This document shows, piece after piece, positions 26,048 through 37,281 of a stretch of 64,000 nucleotides of DNA. The translations under genes were made by a program, and so were the position numbers. The stretch is taken from the NCBI RefSeq assembly GCF_009834025.1, contig NZ_CP047156.1, forward strand, positions 434,001 through 498,000, given 5' to 3'. Numbering within the stretch: the stretch's first letter is position 1; each line of letters opens with the position of its first letter. The notes beneath the pieces are model-generated. The model was given only the letters and a program-made list of their open reading frames with translations. It was not told where the DNA came from and ran no database searches. The DNA comes from Epidermidibacterium keratini. GTDB lineage: Bacteria > Actinomycetota > Actinomycetes > Mycobacteriales > Antricoccaceae.

Positions 26048-26152
26048 GCTCGGTCGCTAACGCTCCCTCGCTGCGGGGCCACCGAGCGTCATCGCTCGGT
26101 CGCTAACGCTCCCTCGCTGCGGGGCCACCGAGAGTCACTGCGGGCCACCGAG
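26048..26152. repeat. 46-bp tandem repeat at the 3' end of leuS
   Basis: Two copies of a 39-bp sequence (26048-26086 and 26094-26132, period 46) begin GCTCGGTCGCTAACGCTCCC and end GGGGCCACCGAG; a third partial copy ends at 26152. Each unit can fold through CTCGGT with ACCGAG. It is preceded by TGGTTTCGACGG, a sequence type common in actinobacterial REP-like repeats. It lies 7 nt past the leuS stop and may act as terminator. Confidence 0.9.
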
Positions 26153-26158
26153 GGGCAG

Positions 26159-29062
<2,904 letters not shown>

Positions 29063-29136
29063 GGTGTCCTCGTCGTGTCGGGTGGGCTAACCCATGCATT
29101 CGGGTGCACAGCTGGTGCACATGTGCGGCCGGGCAC

Positions 29137-29164
29137 AAAAAATCCCCGCGTCGCACGCGAGGAT
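29137..29164 (-). terminator. Attenuator-type terminator in the leuS leader
   Basis: On the minus strand ATCCTCGCG pairs with CGCGGGGAT (29164-29156 with 29150-29142, one wobble, 5-nt loop) and is followed by TTTTTTG. An intrinsic terminator between the leader peptide and leuS fits transcription attenuation. Confidence 0.8.
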
Positions 29165-29165
29165 G

Positions 29166-29201
29166 CCGTATCGGCGGCCCGTTGGCCGTTCGCCGATACG
29201 G
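29166..29201 (-). promoter_or_regulatory. Leader hairpin before the leuS terminator
   Basis: An 11-bp perfect stem CCGTATCGGCG (29191-29201 with 29166-29176) and a 14-nt loop start right at the stop codon of the leader peptide, so a ribosome stalled on the leader would disturb it. Confidence 0.7.
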
Positions 29202-29246
29202 CTAGCGAAGGAGCCCGTAGATCCGCTGGCGCAGGTGGTTAGTCAC
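29202..29246 (-). CDS. Proposed leucine leader peptide of leuS
   Basis: A 14-residue open frame MTNHLRQRIYGLLR with three leucines, two adjacent (CTC CTT) three codons before the stop. GTG 29246 lies exactly 6 nt after a TATGCT box, the spacing seen before other leaderless genes here. It is followed by a hairpin and a T-tailed terminator, the layout of ribosome-mediated attenuation: low leucyl-tRNA would stall the ribosome on the Leu codons and let leuS be transcribed. The competing antiterminator pairing is not obvious to me. No T-box consensus sequence is present. Confidence 0.65.
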   Translation of the reverse strand: MTNHLRQRIYGLLR

Positions 29247-29252
29247 CTTCTC

Positions 29253-29258
29253 AGCATA
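29253..29258 (-). promoter_or_regulatory. -10 box TATGCT of the leuS leader transcript
   Basis: TATGCT fits TANNNT, 6 nt before GTG 29246 on the minus strand. Confidence 0.5.
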
Positions 29259-29387
29259 CTCCCGGCGAGTACGCCGACCCGCCACGACCAGGCACGCGCC
29301 GGGCGCGCGTCAGTGAAGTGCGGTTAGATTGATCCAGAACGGGTAACCGACGCTGTGCATGTACATGACGCTGGAGGTTTAACAACT

Positions 29388-30530
29388 GTGTTCGGTAGGA
29401 AGAGCAAGACCAAGGCTGTCCGCAGCGACGCCAAAGACATCAAGGAAGGCGTCGTCGACCTGATTGATGACGTCTCGGCGCTCGCCAAGGACGCGACCTC
29501 CGACGCGGTCAAGGCGATCACTCCCGCGCTTGAGACGGCTCGCGACACGGTCAGCGACAAGCTCTCCACCACGCGCGGGCTGCTCGCCGACAAGGCCAAG
29601 GATGCCTCGAAGCAGGCCGATCACGCGGCCGCTGCGCTCGCCGTACGCGCCAAGGATGCCCGCGAGACGCTTGCCGAGCGCGCCGACGAGGCCCGCGGCC
29701 AGCTGGCCGAGGCCTCGGCCAACGCATCGAAGGCGGCCAAGACCAAGCGCTCGGAGCTGCGCAAGCAAGCCAAGAAGGCCAACAAGACCGCGCGCAAGCA
29801 GGCCGAGAAGGCCAACAAAACGGCGCGCAAGCAGGCTAAGAAGACCCACGCCGATCTCACCAGCCGCACTAAGGGCCTGACCGCCGAGGCGGCTGATCGC
29901 GCGAAGTCCGCCCAGTCGAGCCTGGCGAGCAAGGCCGACGACGCAGCAGCCGCTACCCGCCGCGCCTCGGCGCCTGCCCTGACTCAGGTGCGCCGCGAGG
30001 TCGCTGAGGTCCGCGCTGGCACCAAGGAGGTACGCACCTTGTCACGCAAGGCACAGAAGCAGGCCCGCAAGGAAGCCCACGAGCGCGTCACCCTGGCCGC
30101 TGCGGCACTGTCGGAGGCGAAGGCCCGCGCCAAGCTCGAAGCCAAGCAGGCCAAGAAGCGTAAGAAGAAGATCAAGAAGGGCCAGGCGGACGCCGTCTCG
30201 GTCGTCGCGGTCAAGAAGAAGAAGCGCAGCAAGCTTCCGCTGCTGGTCGCGATCGGCGCCGGTGCGGCGTACGTCGCGAAGAAGCGCGGCGATGACCCGG
30301 GCGTGACCTGGCAGCAGCCGGCTCCGCGTACGTCGCCGACGGCCCAAGATGCACCTAACGTGACCGGTGCTCCCGCGCCGGGCGCCGCGACCACGCCCGG
30401 AGATGCCACTCCGCTGCCGGGTGCGGCACCGTCGGTACCGCCGGCCGCCGCTCCGAAGCCGGGCGACAACCCCGCTGACCAGCCGCTGGGTGGTCGGCAC
30501 CGCGCCCCTGAGGATCGCGACCAGAAGTGA
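29388..30530 (+). CDS. Lys/Ala-rich helical protein with single hydrophobic segment
   Basis: A 380-residue protein of low complexity: residues 1-280 are nearly all helical, rich in Ala, Lys, Arg, Asp and Glu, with repeats of [20 protein letters not shown], predicting long amphipathic or coiled-coil helices like apolipoprotein or LEA-type proteins. Then come the basic block [10 protein letters not shown], a short hydrophobic segment [15 protein letters not shown], and a Pro/Ala-rich disordered tail. The GTG start has GGAGG 10 nt upstream. Its stop overlaps the lipA start by 4 nt, so they are coupled. Function unknown; envelope or nucleoid association is possible. Confidence 0.75.
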   Translation: MFGRKSKTKAVRSDAKDIKEGVVDLIDDVSALAKDATSDAVKAITPALETARDTVSDKLSTTRGLLADKAKDASKQADHAAAALAVRAKDARETLAERADEARGQLAEASANASKAAKTKRSELRKQAKKANKTARKQAEKANKTARKQAKKTHADLTSRTKGLTAEAADRAKSAQSSLASKADDAAAATRRASAPALTQVRREVAEVRAGTKEVRTLSRKAQKQARKEAHERVTLAAAALSEAKARAKLEAKQAKKRKKKIKKGQADAVSVVAVKKKKRSKLPLLVAIGAGAAYVAKKRGDDPGVTWQQPAPRTSPTAQDAPNVTGAPAPGAATTPGDATPLPGAAPSVPPAAAPKPGDNPADQPLGGRHRAPEDRDQK

Positions 30531-31531
30531 GCGTAGATCCGGGCGGTCGGCGCCTGCTGCGCGTCGAGGCGCGTAACTCGCAGGTGCCGATCGAGCGCAA
30601 GCCGGAGTGGATCAAGACCAAGCTCCGCACCGGTCCGCAGTACACCGAACTCAAGTCGTTGGTGCGCAGCCAGGGCCTCCACACCGTGTGTGAGGAGGCC
30701 GGCTGCCCCAACATCTTCGAGTGCTGGGAAGACCGCGAGGCGACGTTCCTCATTGGCGGTGACCAGTGCACCCGACGGTGTGACTTCTGCCAGATCGACA
30801 CCGGGCGTCCGCAGGCGCTGGACCGCGCCGAGCCGCAGAAGGTCGCCGACAGCATCGCCGCGATGGAGCTGCGCTACGCGACCATCACCGGCGTCGCGCG
30901 TGACGACCTGCCCGACGAGGGCGCGTGGCTGTACGCCGAGACGATTCGCGCCGTCCACCGCACCACCCCGAGCACTGGTGTCGAGATCCTGGTCCCGGAC
31001 TTCTCGGGCAACCCCGAGCTCATTGGGCAGGTCATGGACGCCGCGCCCCAGGTGTTTGCGCACAACGTCGAGACGGTGCCGCGCATCTTCAAGCGCATCC
31101 GTCCGGCGTTCCGCTACGAGCGATCACTCGGCGTACTCACGATGGCGCGCGAGGCGGGCCTGGTCACCAAGTCCAACCTGATCCTGGGCATGGGTGAGGA
31201 GCCGGCAGAGGTCTCGCAGGCGTTGCGCGACCTGCACGAGGCCGGCTGTGACCTCATCACCATCACGCAGTACCTGCGCCCGAGCCCGCTGCATCACCCC
31301 GTCGAGCGCTGGGTGAAGCCGCAGGAGTTCGTCGAGTACGCCGACGAGGCGCGCGAGATCGGCTTCGCCGGTGTGATGGCCGGGCCGCTGGTGCGTTCGT
31401 CGTACCGCGCGGGACGGCTGTGGGCGCAAGCAACGAAGCATCGCGGACTGCCGATCCCCGCCGAGCTGGCGCATCTGGCCGACGCTGCGCAGACCCCCGC
31501 GGCGCAAGAAGCGCAAAGCCTCGTCAGCTAG
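30527..31531 (+). CDS. lipA: Lipoyl synthase
   Basis: Radical SAM enzyme of 334 residues that inserts two sulfur atoms into octanoyl groups placed by LipB. Both clusters are visible: [12 protein letters not shown] (C-x4-C-x5-C) for the auxiliary cluster and CTRRCDFC (C-x3-C-x2-C) for the radical SAM cluster; the C-terminal RSSYRAG supplies the serine ligand. The GTG start lies in the GTGA overlap with the helical protein gene. Confidence 0.97.
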   Translation: MSVDPGGRRLLRVEARNSQVPIERKPEWIKTKLRTGPQYTELKSLVRSQGLHTVCEEAGCPNIFECWEDREATFLIGGDQCTRRCDFCQIDTGRPQALDRAEPQKVADSIAAMELRYATITGVARDDLPDEGAWLYAETIRAVHRTTPSTGVEILVPDFSGNPELIGQVMDAAPQVFAHNVETVPRIFKRIRPAFRYERSLGVLTMAREAGLVTKSNLILGMGEEPAEVSQALRDLHEAGCDLITITQYLRPSPLHHPVERWVKPQEFVEYADEAREIGFAGVMAGPLVRSSYRAGRLWAQATKHRGLPIPAELAHLADAAQTPAAQEAQSLVS

Positions 31532-31534
31532 ACA

Positions 31535-32605
31535 TCACGCCGGCGCGTGCGCACCCTCCGGGCTGACGTGAATCGTCGCGCTAGCCAGTCGAGGAATCTC
31601 GTGCTGCAGGCGGTGTTCGGCATCGTGCGCGATCTGGTGCCCGGCCGCGACCGCCAGGGTCGGGTCGATGCTGACGTCGGCCTCGGCGTGCAGCGTGTGC
31701 CCAATCCATCGCAGTCGCACTGAGCGGATGCCACGCACTCCCGGCGTACCCTCGATCACCGTGCGCACCCGGGCCACAAGCGCCGGATCGACGGCGTCCA
31801 TCAGCCGCGCGCCGACCTGTCGCAGCGCTGAGCGCAGTACGCCGAGGATGGCGATCGCGATGAGTAGGCCGATCACCGGATCTGCCCACGGCAGCCCGAC
31901 CGCAACCCCGATTGCGCCGAGTACGACGGCCAGCGAGGTGAAGCCGTCGGTGCGGGCGTGCAGCCCGTCGGCCACGAGCGCTGCCGAGCCGATCTGGCGG
32001 CCGACCCGAATCCGGAAGCGAGCAACCAGCTCGTTGCCGGCGAAGCCGATGATGCCGGCCGCGGCGACCGCCCAGAGGTGGGAGACCTCGCGGGGGTTCA
32101 GCAGCCGGTTGATCGCCTCCCAGCCGGCCAGCACGCTCGACAGCGTGATCATCGCGACGACGAAGAGCCCCGCGAGATCCTCGGCGCGGCCGTAGCCGTA
32201 GGTGTAGCGGTCGTTTGCCGGCCGCTTGGCGAGCCAGAATGCAAAGAGCAGCGGGATCGCGGTGGCCGCGTCGGCGACGTTGTGCAGCGTGTCGCCGAGC
32301 AGCGCCACCGATCCGGTGAAGACCACCACGACCGCCTGGAGGGCGGCGGTGATGGCGAGCGCCGCGAGGCTGATCCACAGCGCGCGGCGCCCGCGGGCGT
32401 TGGCCTCGAGCGCCTCATCGACCTGGTCGGCGGTGTCGTGCGAGTGGCCGCCGAGCAGGTCCGATATGGCGTGCCGCACCCGGTGCCACCGACCGCCGTG
32501 CGCGTGGTCGTGACCGTGTTGGTGATGGTCGTGACCGTGTTGGTGATGATCGTGACCGGCGTGGTCGCCATGCGAGTGCGCGTCGTGCGAGTGCTGCCGG
32601 CTCAT
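31535..32605 (-). CDS. Cation diffusion facilitator, probable zinc exporter
   Basis: A 356-residue CDF transporter. The first ~40 residues are a His-rich tail (HDHHQHGHDHHQHGHDHAHGG) that can hold metal in the cytoplasm; six membrane helices follow with metal-site motifs HNVAD and HARTD (H-x3-D, zinc type); the C-terminal domain ends HVSPEGAHAPA. Its ATG overlaps the stop of the ArsR gene upstream by 4 nt, so the two form a metal-response operon. It converges on lipA with 3 nt between the stops. Confidence 0.92.
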   Translation of the reverse strand: MSRQHSHDAHSHGDHAGHDHHQHGHDHHQHGHDHAHGGRWHRVRHAISDLLGGHSHDTADQVDEALEANARGRRALWISLAALAITAALQAVVVVFTGSVALLGDTLHNVADAATAIPLLFAFWLAKRPANDRYTYGYGRAEDLAGLFVVAMITLSSVLAGWEAINRLLNPREVSHLWAVAAAGIIGFAGNELVARFRIRVGRQIGSAALVADGLHARTDGFTSLAVVLGAIGVAVGLPWADPVIGLLIAIAILGVLRSALRQVGARLMDAVDPALVARVRTVIEGTPGVRGIRSVRLRWIGHTLHAEADVSIDPTLAVAAGHQIAHDAEHRLQHEIPRLASATIHVSPEGAHAPA

Positions 32606-32958
32606 GACACCACGCCCTGGATCCGGTGGTGGGCCGGTACGTCCTCAAGCAGGTGCTCGACGTGCCCGACGGTGTCGAGCACGAGCTGGCGCACGTGACC
32701 GTTTTCGATGCGGTAGAGCACCGAGGTGCCCTGCTTGCGCGTGGTCATTAGCCGCGCCATCCGCATCTTCGCTAGGTGCTGGGAGATGGCCGGTCCCGGC
32801 TTACCCAACGCCGCGGCGAGCTGGGAGACCGACTTCTCCTCGTCGATCACCAACCCGGCCAGCTGCAGGCGGGTCGGGTCCGCGAGCACCCGCAGCACCT
32901 CGACCGCCAACGTCACGACATCCTCACCCCACACCGGAGGCTGCGTATCTGCGTGCAT
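32602..32958 (-). CDS. ArsR/SmtB-family metal-sensing repressor
   Basis: A 118-residue winged-helix sensor: LADPTRLQLAGLVIDEEKSVSQLAAALGKPGPAISQHLAKMRMARL covers the DNA-binding part. Near the C-terminus NGHVRQLVLDTVGHVEH gives an H-x10-H-x2-H set in helix 5, the metal site type of NmtR/SmtB-like sensors of zinc, nickel or cobalt. ATG 32958 is chosen because CATTAT lies 6 nt upstream and the longer frame adds nothing conserved. It is coupled by ATGA overlap with the CDF exporter, which it presumably represses until metal binds. Confidence 0.88.
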   Translation of the reverse strand: MHADTQPPVWGEDVVTLAVEVLRVLADPTRLQLAGLVIDEEKSVSQLAAALGKPGPAISQHLAKMRMARLMTTRKQGTSVLYRIENGHVRQLVLDTVGHVEHLLEDVPAHHRIQGVVS

Positions 32959-32964
32959 GCGCAC

Positions 32965-32970
32965 ATAATG
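32965..32970 (-). promoter_or_regulatory. -10-like box CATTAT before the arsR-type gene
   Basis: CATTAT is 6 nt before ATG 32958 with no ribosome binding site; the adjoining GTGCGCATGCACGC is palindrome-like and may be the repressor site. Confidence 0.4.
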
Positions 32971-33062
32971 ACGCCTTCGTGGTACGGCGCTCACACCGGG
33001 TCCGCACACGGGTCAAACCTCCGTCCAACACGGAGCGGCGAGCGACTAGAATCGGAGGCCTT

Positions 33063-33860
33063 ATGGCGAAGAAACCGAACGACGCGCCCGCACCCAAGGG
33101 CGGCAAGGCGACCAAGGCCGCGAAGGCAGCCAAACCTGCCAAGGCTCCCAAGGAAAAGAAGCAGCGCTTTGTGCGACTCAAGGAGATCGCACAGGCTTAC
33201 AAGCTGCTCAAGCCCAACGATCCGATGCTTGGCATGTGGATCGGTCTCGCCGCGTTCGCCGGACTCGTGCTCGGCTTCTTCCTGCCCGTGTTCTTCGGCG
33301 GCCTCGACGTGCTGTCGATCATCTTCGGTGTCGTCCTCGGCCTGTTGCTTGCGGTCCTTTTCGGCATGCTGATCTTTGGTTACCGCGCGCGGCGTACGAC
33401 GTTCGCGCAGGCCGAAGGCCGTGCCGGTGCCGCCGCATGGGCGATGGAGCAAATGCGCGGCGACTGGCGCATCAAGCAGGGCGTCAGCGCCTCGATGCAG
33501 CAGGACCTCGTGCACCGCGTCGTCGGCCGCCCCGGCGTGATTCTCGTGGGCGAGGGCACGTCCGGCCGCCTCGGCGGGCTCATCGCCCAGGAGAAGAAGA
33601 AGATCGCCCGCGTCATCGGTGACACCCCGATCTATGTCTTCACCGTCGGTGATGGCGAAGACCAGGTGCCGCTGAAGAAGCTCAACAGCACGATCATGAA
33701 GCTGCCGCGCAACATCGACGGCGCCCAGATCCGCACGATCGAGAAGCGACTGCAGGCGGTCGGCGGCCAGCAGATGCCGCTACCCAAGGGCCCCATGCCC
33801 GGTGGTCGGCAGATGGCCGTCAGCACCCGGCAGATGCGCCGCAAGGGCTTCGGCCAGTAG
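33063..33860 (+). CDS. DUF4191 membrane protein
   Basis: Actinobacterial protein of unknown function, 265 residues, corresponding in position and pattern to Rv2219 between lipA and glnA1. A Lys/Ala-rich head (about 1-35) leads to RFVRLKEIAQAYKLLKPNDP, two membrane helices (about 57-75 and 80-100), and a soluble domain with HRVVGRPGVILVGEG and a Met/Arg-rich tail. ATG 33063 follows CGGAGG. TAGAAT lies just upstream. Confidence 0.85.
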   Translation: MAKKPNDAPAPKGGKATKAAKAAKPAKAPKEKKQRFVRLKEIAQAYKLLKPNDPMLGMWIGLAAFAGLVLGFFLPVFFGGLDVLSIIFGVVLGLLLAVLFGMLIFGYRARRTTFAQAEGRAGAAAWAMEQMRGDWRIKQGVSASMQQDLVHRVVGRPGVILVGEGTSGRLGGLIAQEKKKIARVIGDTPIYVFTVGDGEDQVPLKKLNSTIMKLPRNIDGAQIRTIEKRLQAVGGQQMPLPKGPMPGGRQMAVSTRQMRRKGFGQ

Positions 33861-33901
33861 TTCGCGCGCCAACGACGAGGGCGCAGATGCGACGAGGCTG
33901 G

Positions 33902-34333
33902 CTACAGGAACGTGATTCCGTGGCGCGAACCTAGCGCCACGAGATCCTCGGCCGTGGCCAGCTCGCCAAAGAAGTCCTCAAGCCCAGCCGGTTGGCCGAA
34001 GATCAGTTTTCGTCCGCCCTGTCGGCCGGCGCGCAAGGCATGCGGGATACCGCTCGGCAGATAGACGAAGCAGCCGGGTGTGGCCGTGAACGTATCCGGC
34101 CCGCAGGTGATCGTGTACTCCCCCTCCAACACATAGAACGCCTCGTCCATCTCGGCGTGCACGTGCAGCGGTGTCCGGTCTCCCGGCGGCATGACACTCT
34201 CGATGACGCTCAGCCGTCCGTCGGTCCGAACCGTGTCTGCAAGCAGTCGCCCGCCGGCGCCCGGTAGCGACTCACCCTCACCGGGACCGACAATAAAGCC
34301 ACGGCGCCGCGAGGTCTGTGTCGAATCTGTCAC
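33902..34333 (-). CDS. Cupin-domain protein
   Basis: Single-domain cupin of 143 residues. Motif 1 is PLHVHAEMDEAFYVLEGEYT (two His and a Glu as metal ligands) and motif 2 is GCFVYLPSGIPHALRA (third His). Likely a small metal enzyme or a sugar- or amino-acid-binding protein; the substrate is unknown. The start codon is GTG. It is not part of the conserved lip-gln order and appears inserted between the DUF4191 and RDD genes. Confidence 0.8.
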   Translation of the reverse strand: MTDSTQTSRRRGFIVGPGEGESLPGAGGRLLADTVRTDGRLSVIESVMPPGDRTPLHVHAEMDEAFYVLEGEYTITCGPDTFTATPGCFVYLPSGIPHALRAGRQGGRKLIFGQPAGLEDFFGELATAEDLVALGSRHGITFL

Positions 34334-34400
34334 CGCCGAAGACTCCCACGGCGGGTGGTGTGTGGTCTTGAACGAAAACGAAATCCGCGGCCGCGTCGGC

Positions 34401-34799
34401 TCAGCGGTCGGTGACGACGACCGTCCCGGCAGCCTTGTCGTGAAAGCCGCGGCGGTTGCCGTCCATCAACACCGCCGGTAGCAACAGCATCAACAGCACG
34501 GTGCGCACGACCGCCTTCAGCAGCCCGAGCGACTGACCCTTGCCCTCGACACCGAGCCGCAGGCCGGTCAGCATCATCCCCGGCGTACGGCCAAACCACC
34601 ACGTCGTGGCGACGTACAGCACGAAGAACCCGATCAGCGACCAGTTGCGTGGCAGCTCCGGCGCGGTGAACGGCCAGGTGAGCAGTCCGGCGATGAGGCA
34701 GTCGATCACGACCGCTCCCACGCGGGCGCCGATGGTGGCCAGCGAACCTGGACCGGACTCGGGCAGCCCGAGGTCTGATCCGGGGTACGTCGTTGGCAT
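34401..34799 (-). CDS. RDD-family membrane protein
   Basis: A 132-residue protein with three hydrophobic segments and the family features ARVGAVVIDCLIAGLL (Arg and Asp), TPGMMLTGLRLGVEG and a final HDKAAGTVVV. It corresponds to the RDD gene beside glnA1 in mycobacteria (Rv2219A, from memory). The function of the family is not settled. TAGACT lies 6 nt before the ATG. It is divergent from glnA1. Confidence 0.85.
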   Translation of the reverse strand: MPTTYPGSDLGLPESGPGSLATIGARVGAVVIDCLIAGLLTWPFTAPELPRNWSLIGFFVLYVATTWWFGRTPGMMLTGLRLGVEGKGQSLGLLKAVVRTVLLMLLLPAVLMDGNRRGFHDKAAGTVVVTDR

Positions 34800-34805
34800 C
34801 GCACC

Positions 34806-34811
34806 AGTCTA
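34806..34811 (-). promoter_or_regulatory. -10 box TAGACT of the RDD gene
   Basis: TAGACT is exactly 6 nt upstream of ATG 34799 on the minus strand; no Shine-Dalgarno site. Confidence 0.5.
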
Positions 34812-34867
34812 GGTGCGGGCGCAGGGTGGGCCGCTTCACACAGCGAAGCGGCGTACGCCGAAGCCGT

Positions 34868-34883
34868 GTAACGCGTCGGAAAC
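34868..34883 (+). promoter_or_regulatory. Probable GlnR box upstream of glnA1
   Basis: GTAAC-N6-GAAAC (GTAACGCGTCGGAAAC) matches the actinobacterial GlnR half-site pair gTnAC-N6-GaAAC, 71 bp before the glnA start. GlnR controls glutamine synthetase genes in related bacteria. Confidence 0.6.
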
Positions 34884-34954
34884 ACAAGCGATATGGCCGA
34901 GCAACGACGGCACAGTAATGTCGTACGCGACCCACCCATCATCGCGGAGGATAG

Positions 34955-36376
34955 ATGTTCCAGTCCCAAGAAGAGCTCGTCAAGTTCGTAGAGAGCGAGG
35001 ACGTCAAGTTCATCGACGTACGCTTCTGTGATCTCCCGGGCGTCATGCAGCACTTCACCATCCCGGCCACCGACGCAGGCGACATGTTCGAAGACGGCCT
35101 GGCCTTCGATGGTTCGTCGGTGCGCGGCTTCCAGGAGATCCACGAGTCCGACATGCTGCTGCTGCCCGATGCGGCATCGGCGGTGCTCGACCCGTTCCGT
35201 GCGGCGAAGACGCTCATCGTCAACTTCTTCGTGCACGACCCGATCACCCGCGAGCCCTACAGCCGCGACCCGCGCAACATCGCGCGCAAGGCCGAGGAGT
35301 ACCTCCGCTCCTCCGGGATCGCCGACGAGGCGTTCTTCGGTGCCGAGGCGGAGTTCTACATCTTCGACTCGATCCGCTTCGGCGGCGACATGAACGAGCA
35401 GTTCTTCCACATCGACTCGGCCTCGGGTTGGTGGAACACCGGCGCCGAGGAGGACGGCCACAACCTCGGCTACAAGGTGCGCCCCAAGGGTGGCTACTTC
35501 CCCGTCGCGCCGTACGACCACTACGGCGACCTGCGCGACGAGATGGTGATCAACCTGCAGAACGCCGGTTTCATCATCGAGCGCGCGCACCACGAGGTCG
35601 GCACCGCCGGGCAGTCGGAGATCAACTACAAGTTCGACTCGCTGATGCGCGCGGGCGATCAGATGATGCTGTTCAAGTACATCATCAAGAACACCGCGTG
35701 GGAGCACAACAAGACCGTCACCTTCATGCCGAAGCCGCTGTTCGGTGACAACGGCTCGGGCATGCATACCCACCAGTCGCTGTGGAAGGACGGTAAGCCG
35801 CTGTTCCACAGTGAGACCGGGTACGCCGGCCTGTCGGACGAATGTCGCTGGTACATCGGCGGTCTGCTGCACCACGCACCCTCGCTGCTGGCCTTCACCA
35901 ACCCGACGCTGAACTCCTACCACCGCCTGGTGCCCGGCTACGAGGCTCCGGTCAACCTGGTCTACTCCCAGCGCAACCGCTCGGCGTGCGTGCGCATCCC
36001 GATCACCGGCAACAACCCGAAGGCCAAGCGCCTGGAGTTCCGCGTGCCGGACCCGTCGTGCAACCCGTACCTGTCGTTTGCCGCGCAGATGATGGCCGGC
36101 CTCGACGGCATCCGCAACCGGATCGAGCCGGCGGACCCGATCGACAAGGACCTCTACGAGCTGCCGCCGGACGAGGCCGCGAACATCCCACAGGTGCCCG
36201 ACAGCCTGCCCGCCGTACTCGACAAGCTCGAGGAAGACCACGAGTTCCTGCTCGAGGGCGACGTGTTTACCTCCGACCTCGTCGAGACCTGGATCCGCTA
36301 CAAGCGCGAAAACGAGATCGACCCGGTCCGGCTGCGTCCGCACCCGCACGAGTTTGCGATGTACTACGACATCTAA
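34955..36376 (+). CDS. glnA1: Glutamine synthetase type I (adenylylatable)
   Basis: Main ammonium-assimilating enzyme, 473 residues. Family motifs: [48 protein letters not shown] and [20 protein letters not shown]. Tyr401 in KDLYELPP is the expected adenylylation site, the target of GlnE encoded 13 kb downstream. AGGATAG is a weak ribosome binding site before ATG 34955. A GlnR box lies upstream and a terminator follows. It is divergent from the RDD gene, as in M. tuberculosis. Confidence 0.97.
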   Translation: MFQSQEELVKFVESEDVKFIDVRFCDLPGVMQHFTIPATDAGDMFEDGLAFDGSSVRGFQEIHESDMLLLPDAASAVLDPFRAAKTLIVNFFVHDPITREPYSRDPRNIARKAEEYLRSSGIADEAFFGAEAEFYIFDSIRFGGDMNEQFFHIDSASGWWNTGAEEDGHNLGYKVRPKGGYFPVAPYDHYGDLRDEMVINLQNAGFIIERAHHEVGTAGQSEINYKFDSLMRAGDQMMLFKYIIKNTAWEHNKTVTFMPKPLFGDNGSGMHTHQSLWKDGKPLFHSETGYAGLSDECRWYIGGLLHHAPSLLAFTNPTLNSYHRLVPGYEAPVNLVYSQRNRSACVRIPITGNNPKAKRLEFRVPDPSCNPYLSFAAQMMAGLDGIRNRIEPADPIDKDLYELPPDEAANIPQVPDSLPAVLDKLEEDHEFLLEGDVFTSDLVETWIRYKRENEIDPVRLRPHPHEFAMYYDI

Positions 36377-36401
36377 GAACTAGCGAGTACGCCGTACCAC
36401 T

Positions 36402-36446
36402 AGTCGCGCCCCGGACCCCGCCACGTGCCGGAACCGGGGCGCGACT
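36402..36446. terminator. glnA1 terminator
   Basis: A 13-bp perfect GC-rich stem (36402-36414 with 36434-36446) and 19-nt loop, 25 nt after the glnA1 stop. Confidence 0.8.
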
Positions 36447-36452
36447 CGCGTT

Positions 36453-36507
36453 CTGCGGCAGGTTTGTGCTGGCTCTGGACGCTATAGCCAGCACGAACGT
36501 GCCGCAG
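36453..36507. repeat. Composite inverted repeat
   Basis: CTGCGGCA (36453-36460) pairs with TGCCGCAG (36500-36507), and GTGCTGGCT (36466-36474) with AGCCAGCAC (36486-36494), separated by a symmetric 5-nt internal loop. Its ends match the dyad at 2502-2556. About 120 bases between it and the next gene hold nothing else I can identify. Confidence 0.85.
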
Positions 36508-36625
36508 GTCGCACCGCTTGTGGAGATATCAGCTGGCGGCGCGCACATCGGGTGCGGCCTGCGACGGCGCCAGCGGCGCACCGGAGCGTCCAGCCCTCGA
36601 CCACTCCCCCGGGCCCGTAGACCCG

Positions 36626-37186
36626 CTAGGAGAACAGTCGTCCTGTGATGAGTTGGAGCATGTCTTCGGGCGAACGGGCTTTCGTGCCGAGCGTCATGGT
36701 CTGGCTCGCCAGACGCACTGACATCGCGATCGCGGTGCGCACTTCGGCTTCCTCCTCTGAGCAGAAGCCGGCGAAGATGTCACGCAAGTAGCTGCTACGG
36801 ATTGTGTCCACGCGCTCGACGATTCGTGCCACGTTGGGCTCTCGTCGTGCCCAGTCGCGGATCGCGATCTCGGTGTCGATACGCATCGCCGGGGTATCTC
36901 GGTCGCGGATCGCGACCAGGAGGTGCCGCAGCCGGTCACGCGGATCAGCGTCCAGCGCATCGGCCTCCACGGCGGCGACGACGTCATCGGTGACGGTGCG
37001 CTCCCAGGTCGTCAGCATCGCCGCCAGCAGCTCGTCACGCCCGCCGAAGTAGCCGTAGAAGCCGCCCTTGGTGACTGCGAGCGATCGACTGAGCGCCTCG
37101 ATGCGCACCGCGTCCACGCCTTGCTCAGCCAGCACGGTCAGACCTGCGTCGACCCACGCGCTTTTTGGCGTCTTGTTCCGTGCCAT
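36626..37186 (-). CDS. TetR-family regulator
   Basis: A 186-residue repressor with helix-turn-helix VRIEALSRSLAVTKGGFYGYFGGRDELLAAML near the N-terminus and a ligand domain with REPNVARIVERVDTIRSSYLRDIF. The divergent gene at 37282 and two matching palindromes in the gap make self- and neighbour-control likely. Confidence 0.88.
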   Translation of the reverse strand: MARNKTPKSAWVDAGLTVLAEQGVDAVRIEALSRSLAVTKGGFYGYFGGRDELLAAMLTTWERTVTDDVVAAVEADALDADPRDRLRHLLVAIRDRDTPAMRIDTEIAIRDWARREPNVARIVERVDTIRSSYLRDIFAGFCSEEEAEVRTAIAMSVRLASQTMTLGTKARSPEDMLQLITGRLFS

Positions 37187-37217
37187 CGCCCATCCCTTCC
37201 GGCCGCCACCGGCGGTC

Positions 37218-37233
37218 TATACGCCGCCGTATA
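37218..37233. promoter_or_regulatory. TetR operator 1
   Basis: TATACGCCGCCGTATA, a palindrome with 6-nt arms, on the tetR side of the gap. Confidence 0.75.
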
Positions 37234-37252
37234 AGTGATGCTACCGTGGACT

Positions 37253-37268
37253 TATACGGCACCGTATA
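37253..37268. promoter_or_regulatory. TetR operator 2
   Basis: TATACGGCACCGTATA, a palindrome with 7-nt arms, 35 bp centre to centre from operator 1, overlapping the likely promoter of the gene at 37282. Confidence 0.78.
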
Positions 37269-37281
37269 TCAGGAGATGTAG

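Noticed and set aside
29063-29260. T-box riboswitch upstream of leuS
   Set aside because: No AGGGTGGnACCGCG-type T-box sequence; the leader frame with Leu codons fits attenuation better.
32604-33062. N-terminal extension of the DUF4191 gene
   Set aside because: The extension is antisense to the ArsR gene; ATG 33063 has CGGAGG and the normal family start.
36508-36625. Small gene between the glnA1 dyads and tetR
   Set aside because: No start with a ribosome binding site or -10 box and no recognisable protein.
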